36,139 nucleotides of DNA from Bryobacteraceae bacterium (GTDB taxonomy: Bacteria; Acidobacteriota; Terriglobia; Bryobacterales; Bryobacteraceae): the NCBI GenBank assembly GCA_030041985.1, contig JASIAM010000235.1, forward strand, positions 1 through 36,139. The letters are read 5' to 3'. This document shows, in pieces, positions 10,744 through 20,238 of this stretch. The notes below the pieces were generated by a model, which saw only the letters and a list, made by a program, of their open reading frames with translations, did no database searches and was not told the DNA's origin. Every line of letters starts with the position of its first letter. Position 1 is the first letter of the stretch. Position numbers and translations under genes: made by a program.

Positions 10744-11667
10744 ATGAAACGCTGCCTGGCACTGTCTGTTTTTCTGGCCGAGGCGTTACGGGCGCAAACC
10801 GCGCCTGCTCCGCAAACCGATTACCTGGCGCGCCTGCTCCACCAGGGCGAGCTCGGCTGGACCACGATTGCTATCGGCATGGTGGTAGCGTTCGGCCTGG
10901 GCGCAATTCATGCGCTTTCGCCCGGACACGGCAAAACCATCGTTGCGGCCTATCTGGTCGGCACGCGCGGCACGCCGGCCCACGCCGTGTTCCTCGGCGC
11001 GATGGTCACGTTCACCCACACCATCAGTGTGTTTCTTCTCGGTATCACTACGCTTTTCCTTTCCCGTTTCGTGCTCCCGGAGAAGATTTACCCGGTGCTG
11101 GGAGTCATCTCGGGAGTTTCCATCGTGTGGATTGGCGCGATCCTGCTCCACCAGCGGATTCGTACGGCGCGCCAGATCACCCCGCATCACCATCACGGGC
11201 ATACACATGATCATGAGCACGACCATGCGCATGCCCACGCCCACGATCACCACCAGTCTTCAATCCCTAGTCCCCAGCCCCTGGTTCACGATCATAACGA
11301 TGGCCATGTCCATAGCCACGTGCCGGACAATGTCAGCCTGGGCAGCCTGATTGCGTTGGGCGCGAGCGGAGGTTTGGTGCCGTGTCCTTCTGCGCTGGTG
11401 GTGCTGCTGAGCGCTATTGCGCTCGGCCGCGTGGGCCTCGGCTTGATCCTGCTGGTGGCCTTCAGCCTGGGTTTGGCGGGCGTGCTAATGGCTATCGGTC
11501 TCGCGGTGCTCTACGCCAAGCACCTGTTGCCGGACAGTAAGAAAAGCCCGGCTCATCCTGTGTTCCGCCTGGTCCCCGTATTTTCGGCGGCCATCATCGT
11601 TTGCGTCGGCATTATCATGACGGCCGCATCTTTGGGCGTGATTCGCGGCCCGCTAGCGGGCGTGTAA
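10744..11667 (+). CDS. NicO/RcnA-family nickel-cobalt efflux permease
   Basis: This 307-aa inner-membrane protein probably exports Ni2+ or Co2+. A signal-like N-terminus (MKRCLALSVFLAEALRAQ) precedes the conserved HALSPGHGKT motif at residues 56-65. A long cytoplasmic or periplasmic loop at about 148-192 is extraordinarily His-rich (runs such as HHHHGHTHDHEHDHAHAHAH), as in RcnA. The second half has the GGLVPCPSALVVLL motif and three further membrane helices. The ribosome site AAGGA lies 8 bases before ATG 10744. The gene is divergent from rpiB with only 26 bp between start codons, so their promoters overlap each other's coding sequence. No RcnR-like repressor is seen nearby. Confidence 0.9.
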   Translation: MKRCLALSVFLAEALRAQTAPAPQTDYLARLLHQGELGWTTIAIGMVVAFGLGAIHALSPGHGKTIVAAYLVGTRGTPAHAVFLGAMVTFTHTISVFLLGITTLFLSRFVLPEKIYPVLGVISGVSIVWIGAILLHQRIRTARQITPHHHHGHTHDHEHDHAHAHAHDHHQSSIPSPQPLVHDHNDGHVHSHVPDNVSLGSLIALGASGGLVPCPSALVVLLSAIALGRVGLGLILLVAFSLGLAGVLMAIGLAVLYAKHLLPDSKKSPAHPVFRLVPVFSAAIIVCVGIIMTAASLGVIRGPLAGV

Positions 11668-11758
11668 CCGCCGGCGTGGATTAAAGCTGCCACCTTTTGG
11701 ATGCGCGGGCGCGGATCGCTTCCGTAACCGGATTCTGGAATCAGTGAGGAGGCGATTC

Positions 11759-12844
11759 CTACAAATGCAATACGCTGGCGCCGGCCAGGATCAATCCCAA
11801 GGTTAGTCCCGCGATGGCAAACTCACCGATAGCGCCGACAACGAATGGGCGAAGGCCCTGACGCCGCATGGCCCGAAGGTCCGTCTGCAGCCCAACGCCC
11901 GCAAAAGTCAACAGGAATGCCCAGCGGGAGAGATTCGCCAGACTGCCAATTTGGGCCTTGCTGAAAAAGCCGATGGTGGCCAATCCCGAGATCAGCAGAA
12001 AGCCGAGCACGAATTTCGGAAATTTGTTCCACAGAAACGCGCCCTTTCTCGCGATGTGGCGAGCCTGGCTCTTGCGCGCCCAGTAAATGGCGTAGGCCAG
12101 GACCACGAATCCAATGGTGGCGTTGCGCGCGGTTTTCGCGAGGACGGCGAACTTCCCCGCGGCGTCTGAAAACAGCGCCCCGGCCGCGGTAGCCTCGGCG
12201 GTGTTGTCCACGCCCAAACCAGCCCACAGGCCGTACGCGCGGTCGCTCATTCCCAGCGCATGGCCAATTAACGGAAACGCAAAGAGGCTGAAGGCGCCAA
12301 GCGTAAGAATGGCGGCGATCGCGTAGGAGACTTCTTCGTCTTCGGCGTCAATCGCGCCCCGCGCGGCTATGATTGCGGAGACGCCGCAAATTGAGGAACC
12401 AATCGCCAGAAGGCTGGTCAACTTCGGTGTCAACTGGAAGCGCTTTCCCAGCCAAGTCATCAGCGCAATCGATATCCCCAACTCAATTGCGACCAGCACC
12501 AGGCTCATACCGCCTAACTTCAAGACGTCCCCCAGCACGAATCGCGCTCCTAACAGAACAATACCCGCCTTAAGCCAGAATTCGTAGGTCGCCACACCCG
12601 GCCGGAAAACTCCGGGAATTCCGACTACGTTGGAAATGAGCAATCCGTAAAGTATTGCCCATAGAACGTATTCGATGTTCGGTAAAGCAATGTGGTGTGA
12701 GGCTCCGTAAGCTGCGATCGACTGCTCGGTAACCTTCCCGGCGAAGCCTATCACTCCCAGGAGAAGTACCCCCGGGATCAACTCGAGGAAACCGGTAGGC
12801 CTAACTTCGACCCGAACCGCCTGCTGCGCTGCTCCCTGGCTCAT
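11759..12844 (-). CDS. YeiH/UPF0324-family putative sulfate exporter
   Basis: This 361-aa polytopic membrane protein with about ten hydrophobic helices belongs to the YeiH (UPF0324, 'putative sulfate exporter') family. Typical pieces are GVATYEFWLKAGIVLLGARF, LLAIGSSICGVSAIIAARGAI with the following acidic DAEDEEVSYAIA, GVDNTAEATAAGALFSDAAGK, and the C-terminal GLQTDLRAMRRQGLRPFVVG. Transport substrate is not proven for most members. ATG 12844 is preceded by a good ribosome site, AAAAAAGGAC, 8 bases away, and the longer frame start at 12871 is therefore rejected. It follows a 34-aa membrane microprotein by 28 bp, both under the strong promoter at 13026-13054. Confidence 0.92.
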   Translation of the reverse strand: MSQGAAQQAVRVEVRPTGFLELIPGVLLLGVIGFAGKVTEQSIAAYGASHHIALPNIEYVLWAILYGLLISNVVGIPGVFRPGVATYEFWLKAGIVLLGARFVLGDVLKLGGMSLVLVAIELGISIALMTWLGKRFQLTPKLTSLLAIGSSICGVSAIIAARGAIDAEDEEVSYAIAAILTLGAFSLFAFPLIGHALGMSDRAYGLWAGLGVDNTAEATAAGALFSDAAGKFAVLAKTARNATIGFVVLAYAIYWARKSQARHIARKGAFLWNKFPKFVLGFLLISGLATIGFFSKAQIGSLANLSRWAFLLTFAGVGLQTDLRAMRRQGLRPFVVGAIGEFAIAGLTLGLILAGASVLHL

Positions 12845-12872
12845 GATTGATGTCCTTTTTTGGCGCTCCAAC

Positions 12873-12977
12873 TCACCACGGAATTCGTGTAATCACGCCG
12901 GCCTTGATCAGAATGGCTGCCGCGGCGGAGGCTATGACCGACCACCAATCCATAGAGATTCTTGGTAAGTTACTCAT
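12873..12977 (-). CDS. 34-residue membrane microprotein upstream of the YeiH-type exporter
   Basis: Read on the minus strand, ATG 12977 opens 34 codons ending in TGA. The peptide has a short polar N-terminus (MSNLPRIS), then one hydrophobic helix (WWSVIASAAAAILIKAGVI, residues 11-29) and a TRIPW tail. The helix followed by a positively charged residue and Ile-Pro-Trp looks like a real small membrane subunit. It is the first frame after a consensus promoter and lies 28 bp before the exporter gene. No strong ribosome site precedes ATG 12977, and an internal ATG at residue 9 is possible. A role as a small partner of the exporter is inference from position. From memory, comparable short frames occur before other yeiH-like genes. 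Confidence 0.55.
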   Translation of the reverse strand: MSNLPRISMDWWSVIASAAAAILIKAGVITRIPW

Positions 12978-13025
12978 TTTTCGTGCCGACTTAACACTAA
13001 AATACAATCACAACTATTTCGATCG

Positions 13026-13054
13026 ATTATATGGTAAACGTTTGGATGTGTCAA
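13026..13054 (-). promoter_or_regulatory. Perfect-consensus sigma70 promoter of the microprotein-yeiH operon
   Basis: On the minus strand TTGACA (13049-13054) and TATAAT (13026-13031) are separated by exactly 17 bp, matching the consensus at all twelve positions. Transcription should begin near 13019, leaving a leader of about 42 bases before the microprotein ATG at 12977. Such a promoter would be strong unless repressed. The spacer contains AAACGTTT, a small palindrome that could be an operator. Confidence 0.8.
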
Positions 13055-13169
13055 GGCAACGGCTCGTCGAGTGGAAAAACGATAGTCACTAGATTTGTTG
13101 CGCCAGCGGGAAACATCTGCTACTCTTCTAATCCTCGCCGTACGAAATCGAACTTTCGAGGGAGGGATA

Positions 13170-14762
13170 ATGAGTGCAAGAATCGCTGTTTTTGCCGGCG
13201 CGTTTCTGTTCCTTCTGTCTGGAAACGGAGCGGCGCAGGGCCCGCCGAACGTGTCACAGGTGCTGGTTTATTCTGCCATTAACCCGGCGAATGCAGCGGG
13301 CGGGTCTGGCCAGGCGTTTCCGAGTATTTTCAGCGAAACGAAGCAGACGGCGGATCTGGGGCCAGTACTACAGTATTTGAACGGGGCTGCCTCATGTGGT
13401 GCGGCCTGTGCGGCGGCGGTGAATACCATTGGCACCGCCGGCAATTACACGGTCAACCAGAGTTTTGGAAGTTTGCTGGGCGCCTTAAATGGGAGCATCG
13501 CGACCGCGCTCTCCATCGTCCCCTTGGCGTCGCCGGCATCCGGTGTAATCCTGAGAAAAGATCCGGTGACAGGCCTGCAGTTGGATGAAAGCGCCACCCT
13601 CGGCCCGATATTTACGGAACGCGCAGAGACCCTTGGCAAAGGCAGATTCTATATCGGGTTCTCCAACCAGGATTTTCACTTCACTCATTTCAATGGAGCT
13701 TCCCTCAACGGACTGAGTGTCTTCTATGGCGGCGGCCAGTCAACCGCACTGAACGTGAACGGAACGGCATTGGGAACCGTCCCTGCGCTTGCGAGAGTCG
13801 GTATGGATGTGAGGCTCTCCCAGGATATTACCTTTCTCACTTACGGAGTCACCGACCGCTTCGACTTGTCCGTAGGAATTCCCGTTGTCCATTCCGCCGT
13901 CGCGGCACGGACCTACGGCGGCGTGATCTACGCCGGAAACGGCTATGGCAGCCCCACCTGCTGGTGCACAAGCACCTTTACGCCCGGAGCCCCGACCTTG
14001 CTCGAACCGCAAATCGGCCAAGCCAGTTACGGCAAGACGGGTTTTGGCGACTTGCTCGTCCGGGGAAAAGTAACCGTCTTCAGAAGCAAAGGCTCGCACA
14101 CAGTAGTCGGACTCGGATCCGACCTGCGCTTCGCAACCGGTGATGTGAACAACTATCTCGGTGTGGGAACCACAAGCGTCAAACCCTTCGCTGCAGTATC
14201 TTTCTTTTCGAAACCCTTCCACAATGGCGTGGTGGTTTCGCCGCATCTGGATGCGGGATGGCAATTCTCAGGGAAGAGCATTCTCGCCGGACAGTTAGAA
14301 GGCACGTCACTATCAACCAGTGGAATCGTAGGGGCACCGTTTTCCTTTTCCAAGGCGTATCTCCCCGACGTGTTCTCCTGGTCCACTGGTGCGGAAATCG
14401 CGTTGGGTAACCGCAGCACGATTGTCGCCGATGTCCTCGGCAACCAGATCGGCTGGATTCACGGAATTCAGAACACCAAGACACTCACTCTTAACAACCT
14501 GTCGTATCCCACCGGTCCCAATGGAAGTCTTCCTTTCAATCCGGATGGAAGCGCCGGACCCACGCCGGCCACTGTTTCCGCCAGTGGCTTAGTAGCCACC
14601 GGCAGGGTTTCCTATGGCCAGTACAATGCGTCATTCGGATATAAGGCGCGCGTGGCAGGCAACCTGATTGCTTATTTCGATGCCCTGATTCGACTCGATA
14701 ACAACGGGCTCACCGCTCGCTTTTCACCCTTATTCGGTATCGGCTACAGCTTTTCTCAGTAG
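13170..14762 (+). CDS. Probable outer-membrane beta-barrel protein (phenol MetA-pathway/transporter-like)
   Basis: This 530-aa protein has a cleavable signal peptide (MSARIAVFAGAFLFLLSGNGAAQ). The remainder alternates short amphipathic strands with turns rich in Gly, Asn and Ser. Segments such as FLTYGVTDRFDLSVGIPVV, YGKTGFGDLLVRGKVTVF and GSDLRFATGDVNNYLGVGTT resemble the family annotated as 'MetA-pathway of phenol degradation' outer-membrane proteins. The chain ends FGIGYSFSQ, close to a barrel-terminal strand. The ATG at 13170 has a strong site, GAGGGAGGG. The longer frame from 13095 lacks a signal peptide and is rejected. There are two short Cys pairs, CGAAC and CWC. The transported solute is unknown, and its 3' end is 20 bp from the convergent kinase gene. 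Confidence 0.75.
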   Translation: MSARIAVFAGAFLFLLSGNGAAQGPPNVSQVLVYSAINPANAAGGSGQAFPSIFSETKQTADLGPVLQYLNGAASCGAACAAAVNTIGTAGNYTVNQSFGSLLGALNGSIATALSIVPLASPASGVILRKDPVTGLQLDESATLGPIFTERAETLGKGRFYIGFSNQDFHFTHFNGASLNGLSVFYGGGQSTALNVNGTALGTVPALARVGMDVRLSQDITFLTYGVTDRFDLSVGIPVVHSAVAARTYGGVIYAGNGYGSPTCWCTSTFTPGAPTLLEPQIGQASYGKTGFGDLLVRGKVTVFRSKGSHTVVGLGSDLRFATGDVNNYLGVGTTSVKPFAAVSFFSKPFHNGVVVSPHLDAGWQFSGKSILAGQLEGTSLSTSGIVGAPFSFSKAYLPDVFSWSTGAEIALGNRSTIVADVLGNQIGWIHGIQNTKTLTLNNLSYPTGPNGSLPFNPDGSAGPTPATVSASGLVATGRVSYGQYNASFGYKARVAGNLIAYFDALIRLDNNGLTARFSPLFGIGYSFSQ

Positions 14763-14782
14763 CCTTCCGCTTCGCTGGTACT

Positions 14783-17700
14783 CTACTGCGGGGTTCTGAT
14801 CCGTTCGATCATCCAGGCCCCGCCCGCCTCTCGAAGTTCGACCACCACGGTGTCGACTTTGTTGGTCAGCGCCATTGTCATCGTACAGCGCACGATAGCG
14901 GTCGTGTCGCTTTGGATGTTTGGGGGCTCCTGAATGGTAAAGCTGATCTGCTCAGCCGCATGATTCAAGTTGTCCAGAATAATTTTCTCGCTCCGGTCTT
15001 TACCAGTCCAAATCCCTTTCAGATCGCTTTCCTTGATGGGTTTCTTCTTGATGGCCTGATTAAAACGCTGTATGGTCTCCCGCACCAGCTTGCGAAAGAG
15101 TTCCTGCTTGGTATCGAACGCGTCGAGCATCCGCTGCGCGGCCCGCAAATGGGCGCTGTTGGGGTATGTTTCCGCAAACTTGCGGACCTGTTCGATGTTG
15201 TTTGGATCAATTGCCTTCCATAGCAGGTCGTCAGCTTCCGATGCGTGTAGGCCTTTAGGAAAGTCTGTGAGGTATCCTCTTAGCGCGTTCGCGTCGTCCT
15301 TCTGATTATTTCTGGACCAGGCCCGCTCATCCAGACGATCGATCGCGTTCTGCACATCCTTCTGGTGCTTGCCGCCGGGATATTGCACAACGAATGCACG
15401 CAACTGCGCCAGGTCGGCACGATCTACTTTCTGCCAATCGCTTTCTTCTATTTCTTCCGGCGTAGGTCCTTTCTTCACGGCCGGTGGTGCAGGGCTGGTT
15501 TGCGTGTTGCCCTTTGGGGAAACGGTTGGCGGCGCGGGCGGCTGTACCGGGGCTGTCACGGTTGGCGGAGCGGCCGGCACAACCCGCTCCACTCGCGCCA
15601 ATTCCTGCTTCATCTGGAATCTGAGGGTGCGCTGTCCGCCGGCCGGAATCGTGGCGCGTTGCGCCGGCGGTTTCTCGTATCCGTCACGCTCGACACGCAC
15701 CTCGTGATCCCTGGCTTCCAGGGAGAGCGTTGCGGATCCGGATTGGTTGGTGCGCGTGCGTTGCCTGATGTTATCGACATACACGGCCACATCCGGCACA
15801 CCCGCCTGCACGACCAGCGTGCCAGTAGTCACGGTTGCGGGTATGGGTTCGGACGGCTGAGGCGCCACAGCCACGGGATTAAGTGTCATACTGACGAGCC
15901 GGTTCGACGAGTCAAACCGTATCGATTGTTGGCGGGGATCATAGCCCTTCAGTTCCGCGAGAACCTGGTAGTCCCCGGGGGCGAGATCCAAGCGGCAGTT
16001 GGGCGTAACGCAGGAGCGATCCGCCACATGCACCGAAGCGCCCGGCGGATCGGTGCGAATCTCAACGGCAATCAAGGCATCCGGAGTGGGTGCGGAGGGC
16101 TCTGATGGTCTTTTGCGATCGCCCGTATGATTCCGGATAACCAAAACTAACACCACAGCCGCCACTGCTGTTCCTATGCCGGCCCCGATGAGCGTCCGCG
16201 GAAGAGGCTTGACGGGTTGGCTCGTTTTCACCGCAGCCAGCGCGTGGATTCGATTGGCTGCGGCCGCTATCTCGGGATCGTTCGGGCAGGCTTCCGCAAG
16301 GCGCTGGGCTTCGCGGTCCAGTGCGCCCCGTTTCCGCTGGCGCGGCTCGGCTGCGGCCTGCTGCTCGATGGCCAACAGCCGGTCGCGGCTCTGGCGGCGC
16401 TTGTCCACCTCAGCCTGATGTAGAAGCAGCGATTCCAATGACTCGATTTCGGCTTGCAGCCCATTCCACAGCGGCGCCTCCGGATGTTTCCGCCGGGCTG
16501 TATCCAGCCCCGCGCGCGCCGTCTGAGTGTCCTGTTGCTTCAATGCTTCCCGAACACGTCCTTCGAATTCCGCTACGGATGCCTGCTCGAGTGCTTGTTG
16601 ACGGCGCCGCACGAGTTCCGCTGCGAAGAGGTTCCAGAACGGTTCATCCGGGTAACTGGCACGAGCTGCGGTGAGCTGCGTTTCGGCTTCCAGGAATTCA
16701 CCGCGTTCCATCTCTTGGCTGAGGCGCTCGGCAATCTCGGCTTCCGCATCGAGGAATGCCCACCGCGCGTCTATTTCGGCTCGCAACGTCCCCCACAAAC
16801 TTTCTCCGGGATGCCGCGCGCGCGCGCCATCCAATTCCTTCTGCGCCTGCAGCACATCTTCCCGGCATCTGCCGAGCAGGAGATTGGCGTTTGCCGGAAA
16901 GGAAAGTTGCAGAGTGGCTGCCGGAGCCTCGCGATGCAGGCATTGCTGGATGTTGCGAGCGGCGGTTTCGATTTCCGCCTGCCGTTTCAGGAGATCTTCC
17001 CGAGCCTGGATCTTGGCTTCTAACGCGGCCCACTGAGGCTCGCCCGGAAACTTTTCGCGCGCTGCCCTCAATGCAGCACGGGCCTGCTGAATGCCGTCGC
17101 GATTGAGCGCTTGCACGATCGCCGCTTCGGCCGAGGCAAGTTCCGTTTGCCGCCGCAGTATCTCCTGTTGCTTGTCCAATTCCGGCTGCAAGTCACTCCA
17201 AAGACTCTCGCCGGGATACCGGGCGCGGGCCGCGGCCAGCAGCAGGGCGGCTTGTGCCGGATTATTCTGTTGGAGGCATTCGCGGATTTCGCCGGCTTTC
17301 CGTGTGATTTCCTGCTGGCGTAGCGCTTCGGAATCTTTTATCTGGATCGCGTTGGCAATCTCCTGGTTCAGGGCCTGCCACCGCGGATCCTTAGCATAGA
17401 TCGTGCGGGTTTGCCGCTCCTCCAGGTTCGCTTGTGCTTGCACGAGGTTGTGGTCGGCACGGTTCTGATTCACGCGGGCGGCCAATTCCCACCAGCCCTC
17501 CTCATAGAGACCGGCTTGCACTTGTTCGCTCAGGTCGTCAAAAGCGTTGTCACCGGGAAATTCGACTCGCGCCTGAAGCAATAGGGCTTCCGCTTGTTTC
17601 CATTGGCCGGCATCGATGGCGGCCCGAATCGCCGCGCGGTGTTGGGCGATCACGGAGCGCCGCCGTTCCATTTCCACCCAATCACGCAGACGCAATGCCC

Positions 17701-19987
17701 GCTGGCGCAGAGTGGCGTTGTGAGGATATCGCTCCAGTCCCCGCTTCACGGTGTCGAGGGCTTCGTTCCAGTTCCCGCCGGATTGAAGGTCCGTGGAGGC
17801 GGCCAGGATCTCCTCCACAAACTGCCGTTCCTGCTCGATGGCCACAGCCGCACGGGCCGAATCCAGCAATGCCCGAATCTCGAGTTCACCCACAAATTCT
17901 GTGGCGCCGGAAAGGAGACTGACTGCCTCGGAATACCGGTTCGCGGCCAGCAGGGCACGCCCGCCGGCGAGCAGTTTATTGAGGCCGGCGCTATACCGCT
18001 GCTGCTCGATTTCCATTTCGAGCTGGCGCGCCAACTGCATCAATACGGCATCGTCGCCCAGGACTTTGCGTCCGGTTACAATCGCATCGCGTGCGCCCTC
18101 CAAATCGCCGGCGTCCCGTTTCGCAGCCGCTTCCTTCACCAGTGCCGCAATAGCTTCGGAGCGCTCATGCGCCCGATAGGCGTCCTGCGCTAAATCATGT
18201 AAGCGCGCGAGGCCACTGTCATCGGGGAATTTATGCCGCGCCTCGGCCAGCAGGTCCAACGCTTCCTGGAATTGCTCCTGCTTCAAAAGATCCCGCGTGT
18301 TTTGCTGGTATCGGGCGATCTCTCGAGCTTGGATTAAGGTGTCCAGGCGCTGCTGCCATTCGCGAACAATTGCCGCTGCTCCGGGTTCGGAAGCGAAGTT
18401 TGCAGCGAGTTCGTTTATCAGCAGCCGGGTGCGTTCGATATCCCCGGCTTGCAACGCCTCACGCGTCTTTTCGAGCGCCAGATTGAACTGTTCCGCCCGG
18501 GCGCGGCTGGCCTCCTCCTGCTGCTTCTCCAGGATCATCTGGCGCAGCTCGGCTACACCCTCGGCTCCGGGCAACGCCTGTTCGATGCCGTTCAATACGG
18601 CCAGCGCCTCGGCGAATCGCAGGGCTGCCAAATGCTCGCGGGCGGTGCGAATCGCCTGCTGCCGCAACTGCTCGATCTCTCGCTGCCGCAGATCCTTCTG
18701 GATCCGCTCGCTCAAACGCTTGGCCTCGGTATGTTCCGGGTTGATGCTGAGCGCCTGCCCCAAGCATCGGTTCGCCTCGGTAAGGAGGCCTTGCTGCTGA
18801 TGGAGACGGGCTTCGGAAACCAAGCGATTGGCCTTGACATAATCGCCCAGAAATTCCTTAGCCCGTTGCAAGCTATCGGCAATGACGACGTTCTTGGTAT
18901 CCAGTTTGCTTGCTAATTCCAGGCTTTGTACCGCTTCGGCGTAGCGCTTTTGACTCATCAGCCGTTCGGCTTCCGCCTGCAACTCCGTGACGCGGCGCTG
19001 GTTTTGGGACTCCCGGATGAGCAGGTTGATTTCCTCGCGCCACCGGCGAACCTCCCGGTTCCCCGGCTCCAACTGATAGGCTTGGCGAATTTTGCTCTCC
19101 GCTGTTTCGAGATTGCCCGATTGCACGAGGCCTGGGATGTCCCGCAGGATTGCCGCGGCTCCTTCATGTTTCAGATCAACCAGGATCGCTTCGCTATCCA
19201 GTTGGATCTCGTCGAATTTCTGATAACGAAGCTCCGGCTGTTTCGCCAGCGTGCGGTGCACCAGTGTCTCGAGCGATTCCGGACAGCCGGGCGCCAATTC
19301 GGCAAGCGAGCGCGGTTCGTAGCTCAGAATTGCGAGCTGCAGGGACTTCCAATCGTTCTTGTACTCAACGAAAGGATGGACTCCCGTGAGCAGCTCGTAA
19401 TACACATTCCCATAAGAGAAGATATCCGTCTGTTCGTTAGCCTTATAGCCTTCGATCTGTTCCGGGGCAAAGTAGAGTGGAGTGCCAATGAGGCCTCCAG
19501 TCTGAGTCACTTTTGTATTTCGTTCGGGGCCGAGCGCGATCCCGAAGTCCATAATCTTTACGCCGTCGTCCGGCAACAACATGATGTTCTCGGGCTTCAC
19601 ATCCCGATGCACCACACCTTTGGAATGAGCATAGGCCAAGCCATCAGCGACCTGCGTCATGATGCGAACCTTCTCCAGCAGGGTGAGAGGACGCTGCTCT
19701 TGAATGACTTGTTTCAGCGTCTGGCCTTCTAGAAACTCCATCACGAGATATGGATCGCCCGCTTCCTGGCCGCTGGCGTGAATCGTGACGATGTTTTTGT
19801 GCCGAAGACTGGCGGTGGTGCGGATCTCCAACTGGAAGCGTTTGAGCAAATCAGGATCGCCTTCAGCCCGCAGCCTTTTGATCGCCACAGGCTGGCCGAC
19901 ATCGGGGTCAATGGCGAGGTAGACGATCCCAAAGCCGCCATGACCCACTTCCTTCTCGACCGTGTACTTTCCAATCCGGGTTATCAT
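14783..19987 (-). CDS. Giant transmembrane Ser/Thr kinase with helical repeats and two PEGA domains
   Basis: This 1734-aa Hanks-type kinase has all catalytic elements: glycine loop GHGGFG (15-20), K37 in VAIKRL, HRDVKPEN with D129, DFG D147 and GTPLYFAPEQ. After about residue 265 come roughly 1000 residues of degenerate helical repeats of ~70 aa, each with a pattern like 'A...L..AR..FPGE..W..L..E', plus TPR-like parts. One membrane helix (GAGIGTAVAAVVLVLVI) lies at about 1262-1284. Outside it are two PEGA-type domains (about 1306-1372 and 1386-1456), a Pro-rich linker, further helical repeats with LRGYLTDFPKG, and a small alpha/beta C-terminal domain ending at residue 1734. The external part likely senses an envelope signal. 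Substrates are unknown. It stands alone after a 251-bp gap following the zinc-finger gene. Confidence 0.94.
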   Translation of the reverse strand: MITRIGKYTVEKEVGHGGFGIVYLAIDPDVGQPVAIKRLRAEGDPDLLKRFQLEIRTTASLRHKNIVTIHASGQEAGDPYLVMEFLEGQTLKQVIQEQRPLTLLEKVRIMTQVADGLAYAHSKGVVHRDVKPENIMLLPDDGVKIMDFGIALGPERNTKVTQTGGLIGTPLYFAPEQIEGYKANEQTDIFSYGNVYYELLTGVHPFVEYKNDWKSLQLAILSYEPRSLAELAPGCPESLETLVHRTLAKQPELRYQKFDEIQLDSEAILVDLKHEGAAAILRDIPGLVQSGNLETAESKIRQAYQLEPGNREVRRWREEINLLIRESQNQRRVTELQAEAERLMSQKRYAEAVQSLELASKLDTKNVVIADSLQRAKEFLGDYVKANRLVSEARLHQQQGLLTEANRCLGQALSINPEHTEAKRLSERIQKDLRQREIEQLRQQAIRTAREHLAALRFAEALAVLNGIEQALPGAEGVAELRQMILEKQQEEASRARAEQFNLALEKTREALQAGDIERTRLLINELAANFASEPGAAAIVREWQQRLDTLIQAREIARYQQNTRDLLKQEQFQEALDLLAEARHKFPDDSGLARLHDLAQDAYRAHERSEAIAALVKEAAAKRDAGDLEGARDAIVTGRKVLGDDAVLMQLARQLEMEIEQQRYSAGLNKLLAGGRALLAANRYSEAVSLLSGATEFVGELEIRALLDSARAAVAIEQERQFVEEILAASTDLQSGGNWNEALDTVKRGLERYPHNATLRQRALRLRDWVEMERRRSVIAQHRAAIRAAIDAGQWKQAEALLLQARVEFPGDNAFDDLSEQVQAGLYEEGWWELAARVNQNRADHNLVQAQANLEERQTRTIYAKDPRWQALNQEIANAIQIKDSEALRQQEITRKAGEIRECLQQNNPAQAALLLAAARARYPGESLWSDLQPELDKQQEILRRQTELASAEAAIVQALNRDGIQQARAALRAAREKFPGEPQWAALEAKIQAREDLLKRQAEIETAARNIQQCLHREAPAATLQLSFPANANLLLGRCREDVLQAQKELDGARARHPGESLWGTLRAEIDARWAFLDAEAEIAERLSQEMERGEFLEAETQLTAARASYPDEPFWNLFAAELVRRRQQALEQASVAEFEGRVREALKQQDTQTARAGLDTARRKHPEAPLWNGLQAEIESLESLLLHQAEVDKRRQSRDRLLAIEQQAAAEPRQRKRGALDREAQRLAEACPNDPEIAAAANRIHALAAVKTSQPVKPLPRTLIGAGIGTAVAAVVLVLVIRNHTGDRKRPSEPSAPTPDALIAVEIRTDPPGASVHVADRSCVTPNCRLDLAPGDYQVLAELKGYDPRQQSIRFDSSNRLVSMTLNPVAVAPQPSEPIPATVTTGTLVVQAGVPDVAVYVDNIRQRTRTNQSGSATLSLEARDHEVRVERDGYEKPPAQRATIPAGGQRTLRFQMKQELARVERVVPAAPPTVTAPVQPPAPPTVSPKGNTQTSPAPPAVKKGPTPEEIEESDWQKVDRADLAQLRAFVVQYPGGKHQKDVQNAIDRLDERAWSRNNQKDDANALRGYLTDFPKGLHASEADDLLWKAIDPNNIEQVRKFAETYPNSAHLRAAQRMLDAFDTKQELFRKLVRETIQRFNQAIKKKPIKESDLKGIWTGKDRSEKIILDNLNHAAEQISFTIQEPPNIQSDTTAIVRCTMTMALTNKVDTVVVELREAGGAWMIERIRTPQ

Positions 19988-20238
19988 CTGGCTCGATAGA
20001 TCATCTGTGCCGCGGCATATCCTATAAAAGAAATCAGCGGGAAAATGCCCGAAGTCCTAGTCTTACGAATGCCGCGGATTCAGCAGGACGCCTTTGGTCC
20101 GGCGGCAGCTTCCAGTCTCATCTCGAATCAACAGTATCAAAAACCCGGCATGAGTTTCCTCCGGCAGGGCCGGACCCCTGACGGGACCCAGAAAAGAAGA
20201 GGAATCGAAACAGAAGCTATCGCCAGGCCGCCGATACG

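Noticed and set aside
11737-11759. GGAATC/GATTCC inverted repeat between nicO and yeiH as a terminator
   Set aside because: The stem is only 6 bp with an 11-base loop and no T-run, too weak to call.
12847-13092. 81-codon plus-strand frame
   Set aside because: It runs antisense through the 34-aa microprotein and the yeiH promoter, has no ribosome site and no family likeness.
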